Of a stretch of 64,000 bases of DNA, positions 18,958 to 26,894 are shown piece after piece. Every line of letters begins with the position of its first letter. Positions within the stretch are counted from its first letter, which is position 1. Source of the DNA: Lachnospiraceae bacterium (GTDB lineage Bacteria > Bacillota > Clostridia > Lachnospirales > Lachnospiraceae); NCBI GenBank assembly GCA_015058015.1, contig SVDM01000006.1:1-64000 (forward strand), written 5' to 3'. Both the position numbers and the translations under genes were made by a program. The notes under the pieces were generated by a model. It did not search any database, was not told the origin of the DNA, and saw only the letters and a program-made list of their open reading frames with translations.

Positions 18958-19644
18958 CTATACGATACCCAATATTTTAAGCACAATAAGTGCAAGATTA
19001 CCCATTGATACAAGCATGGTAATAACCACGCATGCAGTAGTTCCCGTAATGGAAACCTTCTTACTTTCAATAACATCCAACTTGTCTTCTATCTCTTCAA
19101 GAATGGTCTGGATGTTACGATAACATTTGACGCTTTCGTTATGAACATTATCAGAGATGGTATTAATAATCTCATCACTGTTGCCGGTTCCCGAACCGGA
19201 GACCTTCCCTAATACATCGTCAAATCTTGTATCTATCTTGTCTGACAGTTGGGAGATTCTCTCGGCCAAATCTTCTGTCATCTCCTGAATCTGTCTGTTG
19301 TTATCCTTAATGCTCTCGTTAATGATATCCATGGTTTCTGTATCTTTTTTCTCCATTGCTGTTTCTAATTCCTTTACCTGATTCTCTTTCACATCGATTA
19401 GATTGTTAAGAAGAGCCACCTGATGCTTAAGCTCTGCAACCTGAGCCTTAAGCTCCTCTTTCTCTCTTCCCATCTCTCTGATGTCGGCATATCCCGGGTC
19501 AACATAAGCTTCCCGTTCCGGCCTGTGGTCTTCCGAAGAGTAATATCTTCGTTCGTCGTCGTAGGACCTTCTCCGACCGCGACGGTCGCTTCGATCCTTA
19601 TTGGAATCAAACATTCTAGAGATGTTATTAAACATACTTCCCAT
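18958..19644 (-). CDS. Unknown coiled-coil protein with C-terminal membrane anchor
   Basis: I do not recognise a family. The 228-residue protein has a basic, Arg/Asp/Tyr-rich first 60 residues of low complexity, a long charged coiled-coil region (about 60-150), and one C-terminal hydrophobic segment (about 203-228) with no charge after it, which looks like a tail anchor. The frame opens at GTG 19647, but ATG 19644 has GGAGGAG at 5 nt and is preferred. It is sandwiched between relQ and the S1 gene, hinting at a translation or stress link, which is inference only. Confidence 0.7.
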   Translation of the reverse strand: MGSMFNNISRMFDSNKDRSDRRGRRRSYDDERRYYSSEDHRPEREAYVDPGYADIREMGREKEELKAQVAELKHQVALLNNLIDVKENQVKELETAMEKKDTETMDIINESIKDNNRQIQEMTEDLAERISQLSDKIDTRFDDVLGKVSGSGTGNSDEIINTISDNVHNESVKCYRNIQTILEEIEDKLDVIESKKVSITGTTACVVITMLVSMGNLALIVLKILGIV

Positions 19645-19682
19645 CACTTCTCCTCCAAATCTTTTATCCTTCCCTCAAAGGA

Positions 19683-20333
19683 TTATTTGTCACTGTATTT
19701 CTTGATTGCCTCATTGAGTGACAGCATCTTAACGTCAAGATTGGATACAATCTTGGCGCACTCTCTAAGCTCCTGACTGAAGTAATCCGGCGCATTGCCT
19801 TCGAACTTATAATAGATCTTATGCTCAAGGCTTGCCCAGAAGTCCATAGCTATGGTTCTTATCTGAATCTCCACCTTAGTATCAAATACGCTGTCTGACA
19901 GGAATATGGGTACCGATACCAACATATGATAACTCTTGTAGCCGCTTTCCTTAGGATTCTCAATATAGTCCTTAATCGAGATAACCTTTAAGTCACTCTG
20001 TCGGGAAAGGATATCAGCCAGCCTGTAAATATCAGAGGTGAAGGAACAGATTACCCTTATTCCGGCTATATCATTCACATATTCCACCATGTTCTGAATG
20101 CTGGTCTCGTATCCGTAGCGCTTAAGCTTCTTAACGATACTCTCAGGCGATTTGATTCTTGATTTAATGTGTTCTATAGGATTATATTGATGAACATGTT
20201 GAAATTCATCATTCAATATCTCTAATTTGGTATTAACCTCTTTCAATGCGGAATTGTATAAGAACATTACCGTCTTCCATCCGTCCGCATCGTCGTATAA
20301 CTTAATTGGCGTTCCCACAATCTTCTCCCCCAT
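19683..20333 (-). CDS. Small alarmone synthetase (RelQ-type (p)ppGpp synthetase)
   Basis: A 216-residue RelA_SpoT domain protein without HD, TGS or ACT domains, the size of RelQ/SAS1. It transfers pyrophosphate from ATP to GDP or GTP. Recognisable elements: RIKSPESIVKKL (substrate loop), DIAGIRVIC, SGYKSYH, EIQIRT and WASLEHKIYYK. ATG 20333 has a poor ribosome site; a GTG at 20318 is preceded by GGGGGAG at 6 nt and may be the true start (211 residues). It is the first gene of a leftward unit with the coiled-coil and S1 genes. Confidence 0.9.
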   Translation of the reverse strand: MGEKIVGTPIKLYDDADGWKTVMFLYNSALKEVNTKLEILNDEFQHVHQYNPIEHIKSRIKSPESIVKKLKRYGYETSIQNMVEYVNDIAGIRVICSFTSDIYRLADILSRQSDLKVISIKDYIENPKESGYKSYHMLVSVPIFLSDSVFDTKVEIQIRTIAMDFWASLEHKIYYKFEGNAPDYFSQELRECAKIVSNLDVKMLSLNEAIKKYSDK

Positions 20334-20415
20334 CCATTGAAGAATTTGTCGATTTACCTCACTGAATTATTATATCATACTAACTTCAACTTATCACCAT
20401 ATTTTTTACATAACA

Positions 20416-20446
20416 AAACCCCCGTTTCGCAAGGAATCGGGGGTTT
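20416..20446 (-). terminator. Intrinsic terminator of the EIIC-like gene
   Basis: Nine-bp stem AAACCCCCG (20416-20424) with CGGGGGTTT (20438-20446), followed on the minus strand by TTTTG. It stands 12 nt after the transporter stop. Confidence 0.75.
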
Positions 20447-20458
20447 GACATTTGCAAT

Positions 20459-21535
20459 TTACAAGTCAAGTTTCAAATCGTTCTCCTTAATCCAGCCTTT
20501 CTTCCTGAAAGGTATGGCAATAAGCCATGTAAGAACCGCCGGAAGAACAAAACAGATAAGAAGCATAGCAATCCAGTCTAATGGAGTAATGGCAGCCTTG
20601 GTGCCTTCTGCCACATCCTTAACCCAGCCGGTATATACACCAATTTGTCCCACGAATCCGCAGGTTCCCATTCCGGATGCCACTGCAGCACCGTTCATCT
20701 TAAAGTTAAAAAGGCAAGTTGCAATGGGTCCTGTAATTGCAGAAGCAATTGTGGGGGGAAGCCAGATTCTCGGATTCTTTACGATATTACCCATCTGAAG
20801 CATGGATGTTCCTATACCCTGGGCAAGTAAACCGCCCCATTTATTCTCTCTGAAGCTCATTACCGCAAATCCCACCATCTGGGCGCAGCATCCTGCAACG
20901 GCAGCACCTCCCGCAAGTCCTGTAAGACTAAGAGCCGCGCATATAGCCGCACTGCTGATGGGAAGGGTAAGTGCCACACCTACAATAACCGATACTATGA
21001 TTCCCATGAAGAAGGGCTGTAGTTCTGTAGCCCACATAATTGCAGTTCCTACTGCGCTGGCTGCCTGACCAATGGCGGGAGCACATCCCATTGACACCAG
21101 TACACCCACGCAAATAGTTACTGCCGGTGTAACAATAATATCGATCTTTGTTTCTTTGGAAACAATCTTTCCGAGTTCAGCTGCAATAATAGTTACAACA
21201 AGTACTGCCAAGGGGCCGCCGGCGCCACCTAAAGTGTTGGCCGCTCCGCCTACTGCAAGCAAAGAAAAAAGCACCAATGGGGGACATTTTAAGGCGTATC
21301 CTATTGATACTGCCATGGCAGGTCCTGTCGCAGCCTTGGCATATGTACCAATCTGAACGAGAACCTCAATGCCCAACTGTTCTCCCAGTGTGCTTATTAT
21401 TGTTCCGATAAGAAGAGATGCAAATAGTCCCTGAGCCATAGCGCCCAGTGCATCGATTCCGTATCTCTTTGCGGAGAATTCCACATCTTTTCTCTTAAGA
21501 AAAGCTTTGATTCCGCCTTCGTTTGTGTTACCCAT
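20459..21535 (-). CDS. PTS EIIC-type membrane transporter, no EIIA/EIIB partner
   Basis: A 358-residue polytopic membrane protein with about 9-10 hydrophobic helices, matching the PTS_EIIC_2 type by its Gly/Ala-rich repeats, for example AATGPAMAVSIGYALKCPPL. EIIA and EIIB genes are absent next to it, so it may work as a non-phosphotransferase permease. It stands head-to-tail with niaR, and a double operator-like repeat sits over its transcription start (21575-21599). A nicotinate or vitamin-like cargo is therefore an inference, with sugar transport as the alternative. AGGAGG at good spacing supports the ATG. Confidence 0.8.
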   Translation of the reverse strand: MGNTNEGGIKAFLKRKDVEFSAKRYGIDALGAMAQGLFASLLIGTIISTLGEQLGIEVLVQIGTYAKAATGPAMAVSIGYALKCPPLVLFSLLAVGGAANTLGGAGGPLAVLVVTIIAAELGKIVSKETKIDIIVTPAVTICVGVLVSMGCAPAIGQAASAVGTAIMWATELQPFFMGIIVSVIVGVALTLPISSAAICAALSLTGLAGGAAVAGCCAQMVGFAVMSFRENKWGGLLAQGIGTSMLQMGNIVKNPRIWLPPTIASAITGPIATCLFNFKMNGAAVASGMGTCGFVGQIGVYTGWVKDVAEGTKAAITPLDWIAMLLICFVLPAVLTWLIAIPFRKKGWIKENDLKLDL

Positions 21536-21574
21536 AGTTTCCTCCTAATGTTCGAATTTACAAAGGTTGGTGGC

Positions 21575-21599
21575 TGTCTTGTCACCTGTCTTGACATGT
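21575..21599 (-). promoter_or_regulatory. Candidate NiaR operator: repeated TGTCTTG(T/A)CA
   Basis: TGTCTTGTCA (21575-21584) and TGTCTTGACA (21587-21596) are near-identical 10-mers. The second lies in a dyad ACCTGTC-TT-GACATGT (21584-21599). They sit directly downstream of the -10 of the EIIC-like gene, the position of a repressor site, with the niaR gene next door. That NiaR binds here is inferred. Confidence 0.55.
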
Positions 21600-21628
21600 A
21601 TTCTATCACAGCAAACCCTTACGGGCAA
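21600..21628 (-). promoter_or_regulatory. Promoter of the EIIC-like gene
   Basis: On the minus strand TTGCCC (21623-21628), 17-nt spacer, TAGAAT (21600-21605), immediately followed by the repeated operator-like element. Confidence 0.6.
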
Positions 21629-21656
21629 CAATTATTTAATTTTTCACAGTCTTTTT

Positions 21657-22172
21657 CTAAATCAGGTATCCTCTCTTCTTTAGGGCATTCTCAATTACAT
21701 CTAACACCTCTTCCGAGGCCGCTGTAATGGTATGGTAATGAACTCCGTCAGTAAGGCCCATAAGAGGGGTTGTTCTATTGCTCTTTATCTTCTCTATAAA
21801 ATCCGCCACGTCCTGGCGATTGTTAATCAATAAATCTACCATAATCTGGCCGTAGATGGGATGATCCACAAAGACATCCAATACTCTTCCGCCAAAATCC
21901 ACTATATTGGTAAGTTCATCTTCCATCTGGGAATTGTCATGTTTAACATGAACAACCCGTCTTACTCCGGTATCTTTATCCTGGGGGGTATAAAGGATAT
22001 ATCCCTTGTTGGTAGCCATGATATTCTTGTTTATCGCCCTAATAAGCGCGATGTCCTGAACAATAACCTGCCTGCTTACCCCAAACTCTTTAGCCAGAGC
22101 ACTGCCGCTAATGGGTTCCGTAGTATCCTTTAATATGGTCAGTATTTTTTCTCTTCTGCTCTCTCCGCTCAT
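21657..22172 (-). CDS. niaR: NiaR-type niacin-responsive transcription repressor
   Basis: A 171-residue regulator. Residues about 1-60 form a HTH_11 winged helix (GSALAKEFGVSRQVIVQDIALIR); about 75-171 is the 3H domain, with its His residues in HVKHD, DHPIYG and VHYHT that bind metal and nicotinate. Family members repress niacin uptake and salvage genes when nicotinate is plentiful. No NAD synthesis gene is close; the adjacent target candidate is the EIIC-like transporter. Its own promoter (22219-22247) lacks an obvious copy of the repeat. Confidence 0.88.
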   Translation of the reverse strand: MSGESRREKILTILKDTTEPISGSALAKEFGVSRQVIVQDIALIRAINKNIMATNKGYILYTPQDKDTGVRRVVHVKHDNSQMEDELTNIVDFGGRVLDVFVDHPIYGQIMVDLLINNRQDVADFIEKIKSNRTTPLMGLTDGVHYHTITAASEEVLDVIENALKKRGYLI

Positions 22173-22218
22173 AATTCACCGCCAAAGTTAAAACTTGTTT
22201 CCTTCCCTTCGATACGTT

Positions 22219-22247
22219 ATTATATTTTTTTGTTCTATATTGGTCAA
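22219..22247 (-). promoter_or_regulatory. Sigma-A promoter of niaR
   Basis: On the minus strand TTGACC (22242-22247), 17-nt spacer, TATAAT (22219-22224). It is back-to-back with the pgi promoter. Confidence 0.7.
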
Positions 22248-22267
22248 GAGCAAAAGTGTCTGAATAT

Positions 22268-22296
22268 TTGACACTATTCATTAAAAAGTGTATAAT
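22268..22296 (+). promoter_or_regulatory. Sigma-A promoter of pgi with hairpin leader
   Basis: Consensus TTGACA (22268-22273), 17-nt spacer, consensus TATAAT (22291-22296). The leader then carries a 7-bp hairpin, GCAGGCA (22333-22339) with TGCCTGC (22358-22364), ending 15 nt before the start codon. Confidence 0.85.
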
Positions 22297-22379
22297 TTTT
22301 TTGTTTCAAGTTGACTTATAATCGGTGTTGCCGCAGGCACGACATCGATGTGCACCATGCCTGCAGTCGGGTATTAAGA

Positions 22380-23726
22380 ATGAGTAGAATTAAAATTGAT
22401 GCTTCAAAGCTTAATTTGTTTATAAGAGAGGATGAGATAACATCCATGACAAAGATTGCCGAAGCCGCCAAATCCGAGCTTCTGGGCAAGGAAGGAGCCG
22501 GTTCCGATTTCCTGGGATGGATAGATCTCCCCGTAAACTACGATAAAGAAGAATTTGCGAGAATTAAGAAAGCGGCGGATAAGATTAAGGCTGATTCCGA
22601 TGTTCTTGTAGTAATAGGAATAGGAGGTTCTTATCTGGGGGCAAGGGCCGCCATCGAGTTCCTTCGCCATCCCTTCTATAACAGCATAAGCAAAGAGATT
22701 CGCAAAACTCCTGAAATCTACTATGCAGGAAACAATATAAGCAGCTCTTACTTACAGGGCATAATCGATGCTATAGGCGACAGGGATTTTTCAGTAAATG
22801 TCATCTCCAAGTCGGGTACCACCACTGAGCCTGCCATCGCCTTTAGAATCTTCAAGAAAATGCTTGAAGAAAAATACGGTGTGGCAAAAGCTTCAAAAAG
22901 GATATATGCAACCACTGACAAAGCAAAGGGAGCCTTAAAGAGCTTATCCGATGCCTCCGGTTATGAGACCTTCGTGGTACCGGATGATATCGGCGGAAGG
23001 TACTCTGTTCTTACTGCAGTAGGCCTTCTTCCCATAGCCGTAAGCGGTGCGGATATAGGTAAGCTTATGGAGGGTGCAGCGGTTGCAAGAGAGATTGCCA
23101 TTCATAATTCTTACAATGACAATCCTTCATTGCAGTATGCTGTCCTTAGAAATATACTTCTTCGTAAGGGTAAAAATGTGGAGATTATGGCCAACTACGA
23201 ACCCGCGGTTCATTATATCGCCGAGTGGTGGAAGCAGCTTTACGGCGAAAGCGAGGGCAAGGATCAAAAGGGAATCTTCCCGGCATCCTTAGACCTTACC
23301 ACAGACTTACACTCCATGGGACAGTTCGTACAAGACGGTGCAAGAATCATGTTCGAAACCGTTGTAAACATTGAAGATGCAGGCTGCGAAATCAAGATTG
23401 AGCCTGATGAGAAGGACCTTGACGGATTAAACTATCTTGCCGGCAAGACCCTTGACTTTGTAAATAAGAATGCCATGAACGGTACTATCCTAGCCCACAC
23501 TGACGGCAATGTACCAAACATTCGCATAGACGTAGCCGGCAAAGACGAGGAATCCTTAGGAGAGCTCTTCTACTTCCTGGAATTTGCCTGCGGCATAAGC
23601 GGTTATATCTTAGGAGTTAATCCCTTTAACCAGCCGGGAGTTGAAAGCTATAAGAAGAATATGTTTGCACTTCTTGGCAAGAAGGGTTACGAGAAGGAAA
23701 GAGAAGAATTGCTCAAACGATTGTAA
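22380..23726 (+). CDS. pgi: Glucose-6-phosphate isomerase
   Basis: A 448-residue glycolytic enzyme interconverting glucose-6-phosphate and fructose-6-phosphate. Recognised by [17 protein letters not shown], the [13 protein letters not shown] sugar-phosphate motif, the [14 protein letters not shown] block (signature 1) and [21 protein letters not shown] near the C-terminus. Length is that of the short Firmicute form. The frame is open from a TTG at 22311, but ATG 22380 gives the usual N-terminus ([11 protein letters not shown]). Its ribosome site is weak (TCGGG) and lies beside a leader hairpin. Confidence 0.96.
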   Translation: MSRIKIDASKLNLFIREDEITSMTKIAEAAKSELLGKEGAGSDFLGWIDLPVNYDKEEFARIKKAADKIKADSDVLVVIGIGGSYLGARAAIEFLRHPFYNSISKEIRKTPEIYYAGNNISSSYLQGIIDAIGDRDFSVNVISKSGTTTEPAIAFRIFKKMLEEKYGVAKASKRIYATTDKAKGALKSLSDASGYETFVVPDDIGGRYSVLTAVGLLPIAVSGADIGKLMEGAAVAREIAIHNSYNDNPSLQYAVLRNILLRKGKNVEIMANYEPAVHYIAEWWKQLYGESEGKDQKGIFPASLDLTTDLHSMGQFVQDGARIMFETVVNIEDAGCEIKIEPDEKDLDGLNYLAGKTLDFVNKNAMNGTILAHTDGNVPNIRIDVAGKDEESLGELFYFLEFACGISGYILGVNPFNQPGVESYKKNMFALLGKKGYEKEREELLKRL

Positions 23727-23740
23727 GGCGTTTTCTCATA

Positions 23741-23782
23741 AAAAAGAGAAGGAATCCTTATTTTTGGATTCCTTCTCTTTTT
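23741..23782. terminator. Strong bidirectional intrinsic terminator
   Basis: Perfect 17-bp stem (23741-23757 with 23766-23782), 8-nt loop, with A-run and T-run at the ends, between convergent pgi and the URO-D gene. Confidence 0.9.
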
Positions 23783-23803
23783 CGTTGGTTTTAAGAATTA
23801 TGC

Positions 23804-24886
23804 TTAAACAGCAAGTCTTGAGGCTTTGTATAAGCCTTCGCGATATGCATCTGTCAAATGGTCTGCGCCGTACATATAGCTGTAAGTTGATGGTTTCTTG
23901 GGGCTGAAGTTCTTCTTTACGAAGGCTTCTGCAGCCGCACGCTGTCCCTCCGGTGTATCGGGAAGGGGTGACTTGTCAATAACAGCTATCATAATCTGAT
24001 CTCCGTATTTCTCATAAAGCATCTCGGTGTCGTTCATTGCCATGGGTGTCCATGCCTGCCAACCTGCCTTGATAAAGTTGGGAACCTGCTGCTCTAAGGA
24101 ACCGCAGCTGTGAAGCTCTGCCACATATCCTTTTTCTTTAATGTGATCTGTAAGTCTTCTCATGTAAGGAACAATCATCTCTTCTCCTGTTGCCTCAGAG
24201 AAGAAAGGTGCTCTCTGTGAACCCCAGTCATCATGAACAGTAAAGCCGATGATACCGTCACCGTAAGCTTCAATACATCTGTCAACAATCTTGATATAAA
24301 GGTCTGTTGTTCTGTCAAACAGATCCTTAACTGCATCCTGCTGATCCTCATCAATAAGGGCAACAACTGCATTTTCAAATTCCATAAAGGAAACCAGTCT
24401 TTCATACCATGCACCGTTAAGAAGCCAACAGAAGTTAGCATTTCCGTTATGCAAATAGTCGTAGTTTGCACGACCGCTGGCATCCCAATCCCAGGAATCA
24501 ATATCCGGCCATACAAGCTTTTCGTACCATTCATTGGCATCATCTAAGAAAGGCTTACCGGGACGAACCATGGAACCGCCTACTACCGGTACATACTCCC
24601 ACTCAATTCCGAACATATCCTTTCCACCGTACTGTTCCGGGGGAATCATCTCTGCCTCAAATACAAATCCCCTGGCGATGTGATCGGGAATTACCTTAGG
24701 GCAGAAGAATCCAACGTCGGTTCCTGCTGACATCCACTGCGCATTATGGTTAAATGCCTGTTTCATGGCATCCATAGGCTTAATGGGAAATGAGTAAACA
24801 GGGATTCCTGGGCCACCGGGATTGGCGAAATTCGGTAACTCAAAAGCCACGTTTAATTCCTTTTCATCAAAAGCTAATTTAGACAT
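23804..24886 (-). CDS. Uroporphyrinogen decarboxylase family protein (MtaA/CmuA-like)
   Basis: A 360-residue URO-D superfamily protein. The fold pattern and LHSCGSLEQQVP (the H-x-C type zinc-ligand motif of the methyltransferase branch, about residue 265) favour a corrinoid-type methyltransferase over haem synthesis. No corrinoid protein or other methyltransferase component lies nearby, so the substrate is unknown. It is monocistronic, with AGGAGGG before the ATG, and convergent with pgi. Confidence 0.8.
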   Translation of the reverse strand: MSKLAFDEKELNVAFELPNFANPGGPGIPVYSFPIKPMDAMKQAFNHNAQWMSAGTDVGFFCPKVIPDHIARGFVFEAEMIPPEQYGGKDMFGIEWEYVPVVGGSMVRPGKPFLDDANEWYEKLVWPDIDSWDWDASGRANYDYLHNGNANFCWLLNGAWYERLVSFMEFENAVVALIDEDQQDAVKDLFDRTTDLYIKIVDRCIEAYGDGIIGFTVHDDWGSQRAPFFSEATGEEMIVPYMRRLTDHIKEKGYVAELHSCGSLEQQVPNFIKAGWQAWTPMAMNDTEMLYEKYGDQIMIAVIDKSPLPDTPEGQRAAAEAFVKKNFSPKKPSTYSYMYGADHLTDAYREGLYKASRLAV

Positions 24887-25048
24887 AAAAATACCCTCCT
24901 ATAAGAATTACTCCGTTTGCAATACCATTACTGTATTACTTACCTTATACCGTAATTCTACCTTGAGGGTATCCATAATTCATTGCTTATGCCGCACAAA
25001 ATATCTCTATCCCCCATGGAGGATTTTAGTGCACGGATGTATAAAGCC

Positions 25049-25456
25049 TTATTTAAAAAGGGCTACAAGCTTCTCTATTTCTTCGTCGGTGATATCGTGA
25101 ACCTTCCAGCCCACCTTTGCATCGTCATCCTTGTATCTGGGGATGAGGTGAATGTGGAAGTGGAATACGGTCTGTCCCGCAGCCTCGTTATTGTTCTGGA
25201 CTATATTGAATCCGTCACAGCCAAGGACCTCCGTCATCCGGGTAGCCATCTTCTTGGCTAAGGTAAATGCCTTAGAGAGGGTTGCCTCATCTATCTCATA
25301 TATATTGGCAACATGATTCTTAGGAAGAATAAGGGCATGGCCCTTTGTTGCCGGTCCTCTGTCGAATATTACTCTGAAATCATCATCTTCATATATGGTT
25401 CCGGAAGGGATATCACCCTTCGCTATCCTACAAAATATGCAATCGTCCTTTGTCAT
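25049..25456 (-). CDS. HIT family nucleotide hydrolase/transferase
   Basis: A 135-residue protein with CIFCRIAKGDIPS at the start (Cys pair that can bind zinc) and the histidine triad HFHIHLIP near 100. Members hydrolyse adenosine nucleotide derivatives such as AMP-linked compounds; the physiological substrate is not known. It lies 22 nt after the flavoprotein gene and is likely in the same transcript. Confidence 0.93.
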   Translation of the reverse strand: MTKDDCIFCRIAKGDIPSGTIYEDDDFRVIFDRGPATKGHALILPKNHVANIYEIDEATLSKAFTLAKKMATRMTEVLGCDGFNIVQNNNEAAGQTVFHFHIHLIPRYKDDDAKVGWKVHDITDEEIEKLVALFK

Positions 25457-25478
25457 ATCTGTTCCTTCTTTCTGTTAT

Positions 25479-26471
25479 TTAGAATACAAACAATTTATCA
25501 AGGGTCTTTAGAATACGGAAGTTACCCTTTGCCGTCATAACGCCACCCATAAAGGCTCCCTGGAAAGTCTGGTTACCGGAGATAATCTTATCAAAGGCGG
25601 TGACATTAAGCTTGCTTATTACATCAATATCTTCTTCGGCAGGACCGAAATAGCATTCCATATCATTCTCATTAACCTTAACTATCAGGTTCTTATTCTT
25701 ATCATCGATGATAAACATATAAGCTGCCACAAAATCAGGAACCGGATGGAAGGATTTACGTAGCGCATTAAGAAACTTAGTGTCATCATCCGCAACTTCC
25801 TGTCCCAATTTACTCTTAAACATAAGAGCAAGTTCCTCGATATCCTCCTTCTGCTTCTTGATAAAACTGTCATCGGAAGCATAGTTGGATAGCTGCTCAC
25901 TCTCCTGGGGAGTAAGGTCTATTCTGTTAGACTTTAATACGCTTTGTCTTACTGCCTGGTTACTTCCCGGCATACACTTAATCTTCTGGGAGATGGAACG
26001 ATAAAGGTTTTCTGCCTTCTTCTCTATGATGGCAGTGTATTCCTTGTTAATCTCAAAGGATACCAAATCCTCAACATATCCGCAGACACCTTCACAGGGA
26101 AGACCGCCTAAAAGGTCCCATGCCGCTTCCAAGGTAAGCTTTCCTTCCCTCTCACCGTAGGTAGTTGACATAACCACCGGCTGCATGTACATAGTAGAAA
26201 TCTTCTCTTTGTCTGCATACTGCCAGCAAGCATCCAAGAACTGGAACATATAGCCTCCCACTCCGTACCATTCAACGGTGGAAGCAAGAATGATACCGTC
26301 TGCCTCCTTCAAGGTCTGGGTAAGGGTTGCAATGGCATTCTTCTGCTCATACAGGTTGTATCTTGTTACCTCAACCCGTAATTCCTCGAGAACCTCCTGC
26401 ATCTTATTGATAACATAAATAGTCGGATCGTCAATTACTCCACGTCCGCCATAATAGATATTAACTTTCAT
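25479..26471 (-). CDS. Flavodoxin-like NADPH-dependent FMN reductase fused to SCP2-like domain
   Basis: A 330-residue two-domain protein. About residues 1-170 are flavodoxin-like (IILASTVEWYGVGGYMFQFLDACW) as in NADPH-dependent FMN reductases. About residues 240-330 resemble the SCP2 sterol-carrier fold, ending in FKIISGNQTFQGAFMGG-type sequence with KGNFRILKTLDKLF. A linker with acidic stretches joins them. The flavin site suggests redox activity and the SCP2 part suggests binding of a hydrophobic ligand; both are inference. The start follows GGAGG. Confidence 0.75.
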   Translation of the reverse strand: MKVNIYYGGRGVIDDPTIYVINKMQEVLEELRVEVTRYNLYEQKNAIATLTQTLKEADGIILASTVEWYGVGGYMFQFLDACWQYADKEKISTMYMQPVVMSTTYGEREGKLTLEAAWDLLGGLPCEGVCGYVEDLVSFEINKEYTAIIEKKAENLYRSISQKIKCMPGSNQAVRQSVLKSNRIDLTPQESEQLSNYASDDSFIKKQKEDIEELALMFKSKLGQEVADDDTKFLNALRKSFHPVPDFVAAYMFIIDDKNKNLIVKVNENDMECYFGPAEEDIDVISKLNVTAFDKIISGNQTFQGAFMGGVMTAKGNFRILKTLDKLFVF

Positions 26472-26585
26472 GTTTCCTCCAAAATTAGAATTACTAATCC
26501 GTGATTTTCGTCATTAAAATCATTGTATAATATCATCAAAAATTATACAATATCATATCAGAAAAGAGTAAAAGGAGTAATACGC

Positions 26586-26852
26586 ATGTTTCGCTTATGG
26601 GCTAAGACATTTAAAGATACCAGAATGATAAGGGATATGGTGGTGGATGATGATGGAACAGACACCAGAACCCACAAGGTATTCGCCGCCATTGAAAGAA
26701 TCTGCAATGACTTCGACTTAAGCAAGCCTGTATGGCTTGATAAAAATATCAATGAATTTAAACGTTTCTCCAAGACCAGATTTTATCAGGACAATTTCAT
26801 CGACAGTATTGATTTTGATTACTTGGAGATTCACGTAATTGATGAGGATTAG
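26586..26852 (+). CDS. Small conserved-looking protein of unknown function
   Basis: I do not recognise this 88-residue protein. It is rich in charged residues, has no signal or membrane segment, and ends in DFDYLEIHVIDED. The open frame extends further upstream (to 26523), but AAGGAG at 8 nt before ATG 26586 fixes the start. It is monocistronic, divergent from the flavoprotein gene, and followed by a clear terminator. Confidence 0.7.
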   Translation: MFRLWAKTFKDTRMIRDMVVDDDGTDTRTHKVFAAIERICNDFDLSKPVWLDKNINEFKRFSKTRFYQDNFIDSIDFDYLEIHVIDED

Positions 26853-26860
26853 AAAATAAG

Positions 26861-26882
26861 CGAGAGTGCATCGGCACTCTCG
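26861..26882. terminator. Bidirectional intrinsic terminator
   Basis: Nine-bp perfect stem CGAGAGTGC (26861-26869) with GCACTCTCG (26874-26882), 4-nt loop, between the small gene and the convergent murG. Confidence 0.75.
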
Positions 26883-26894
26883 TTATCTATTTAC

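Noticed and set aside
22311-22379. Upstream TTG start for pgi
   Set aside because: The extension lies in the leader containing the hairpin and lacks homology-like sequence; [11 protein letters not shown] is the usual start.
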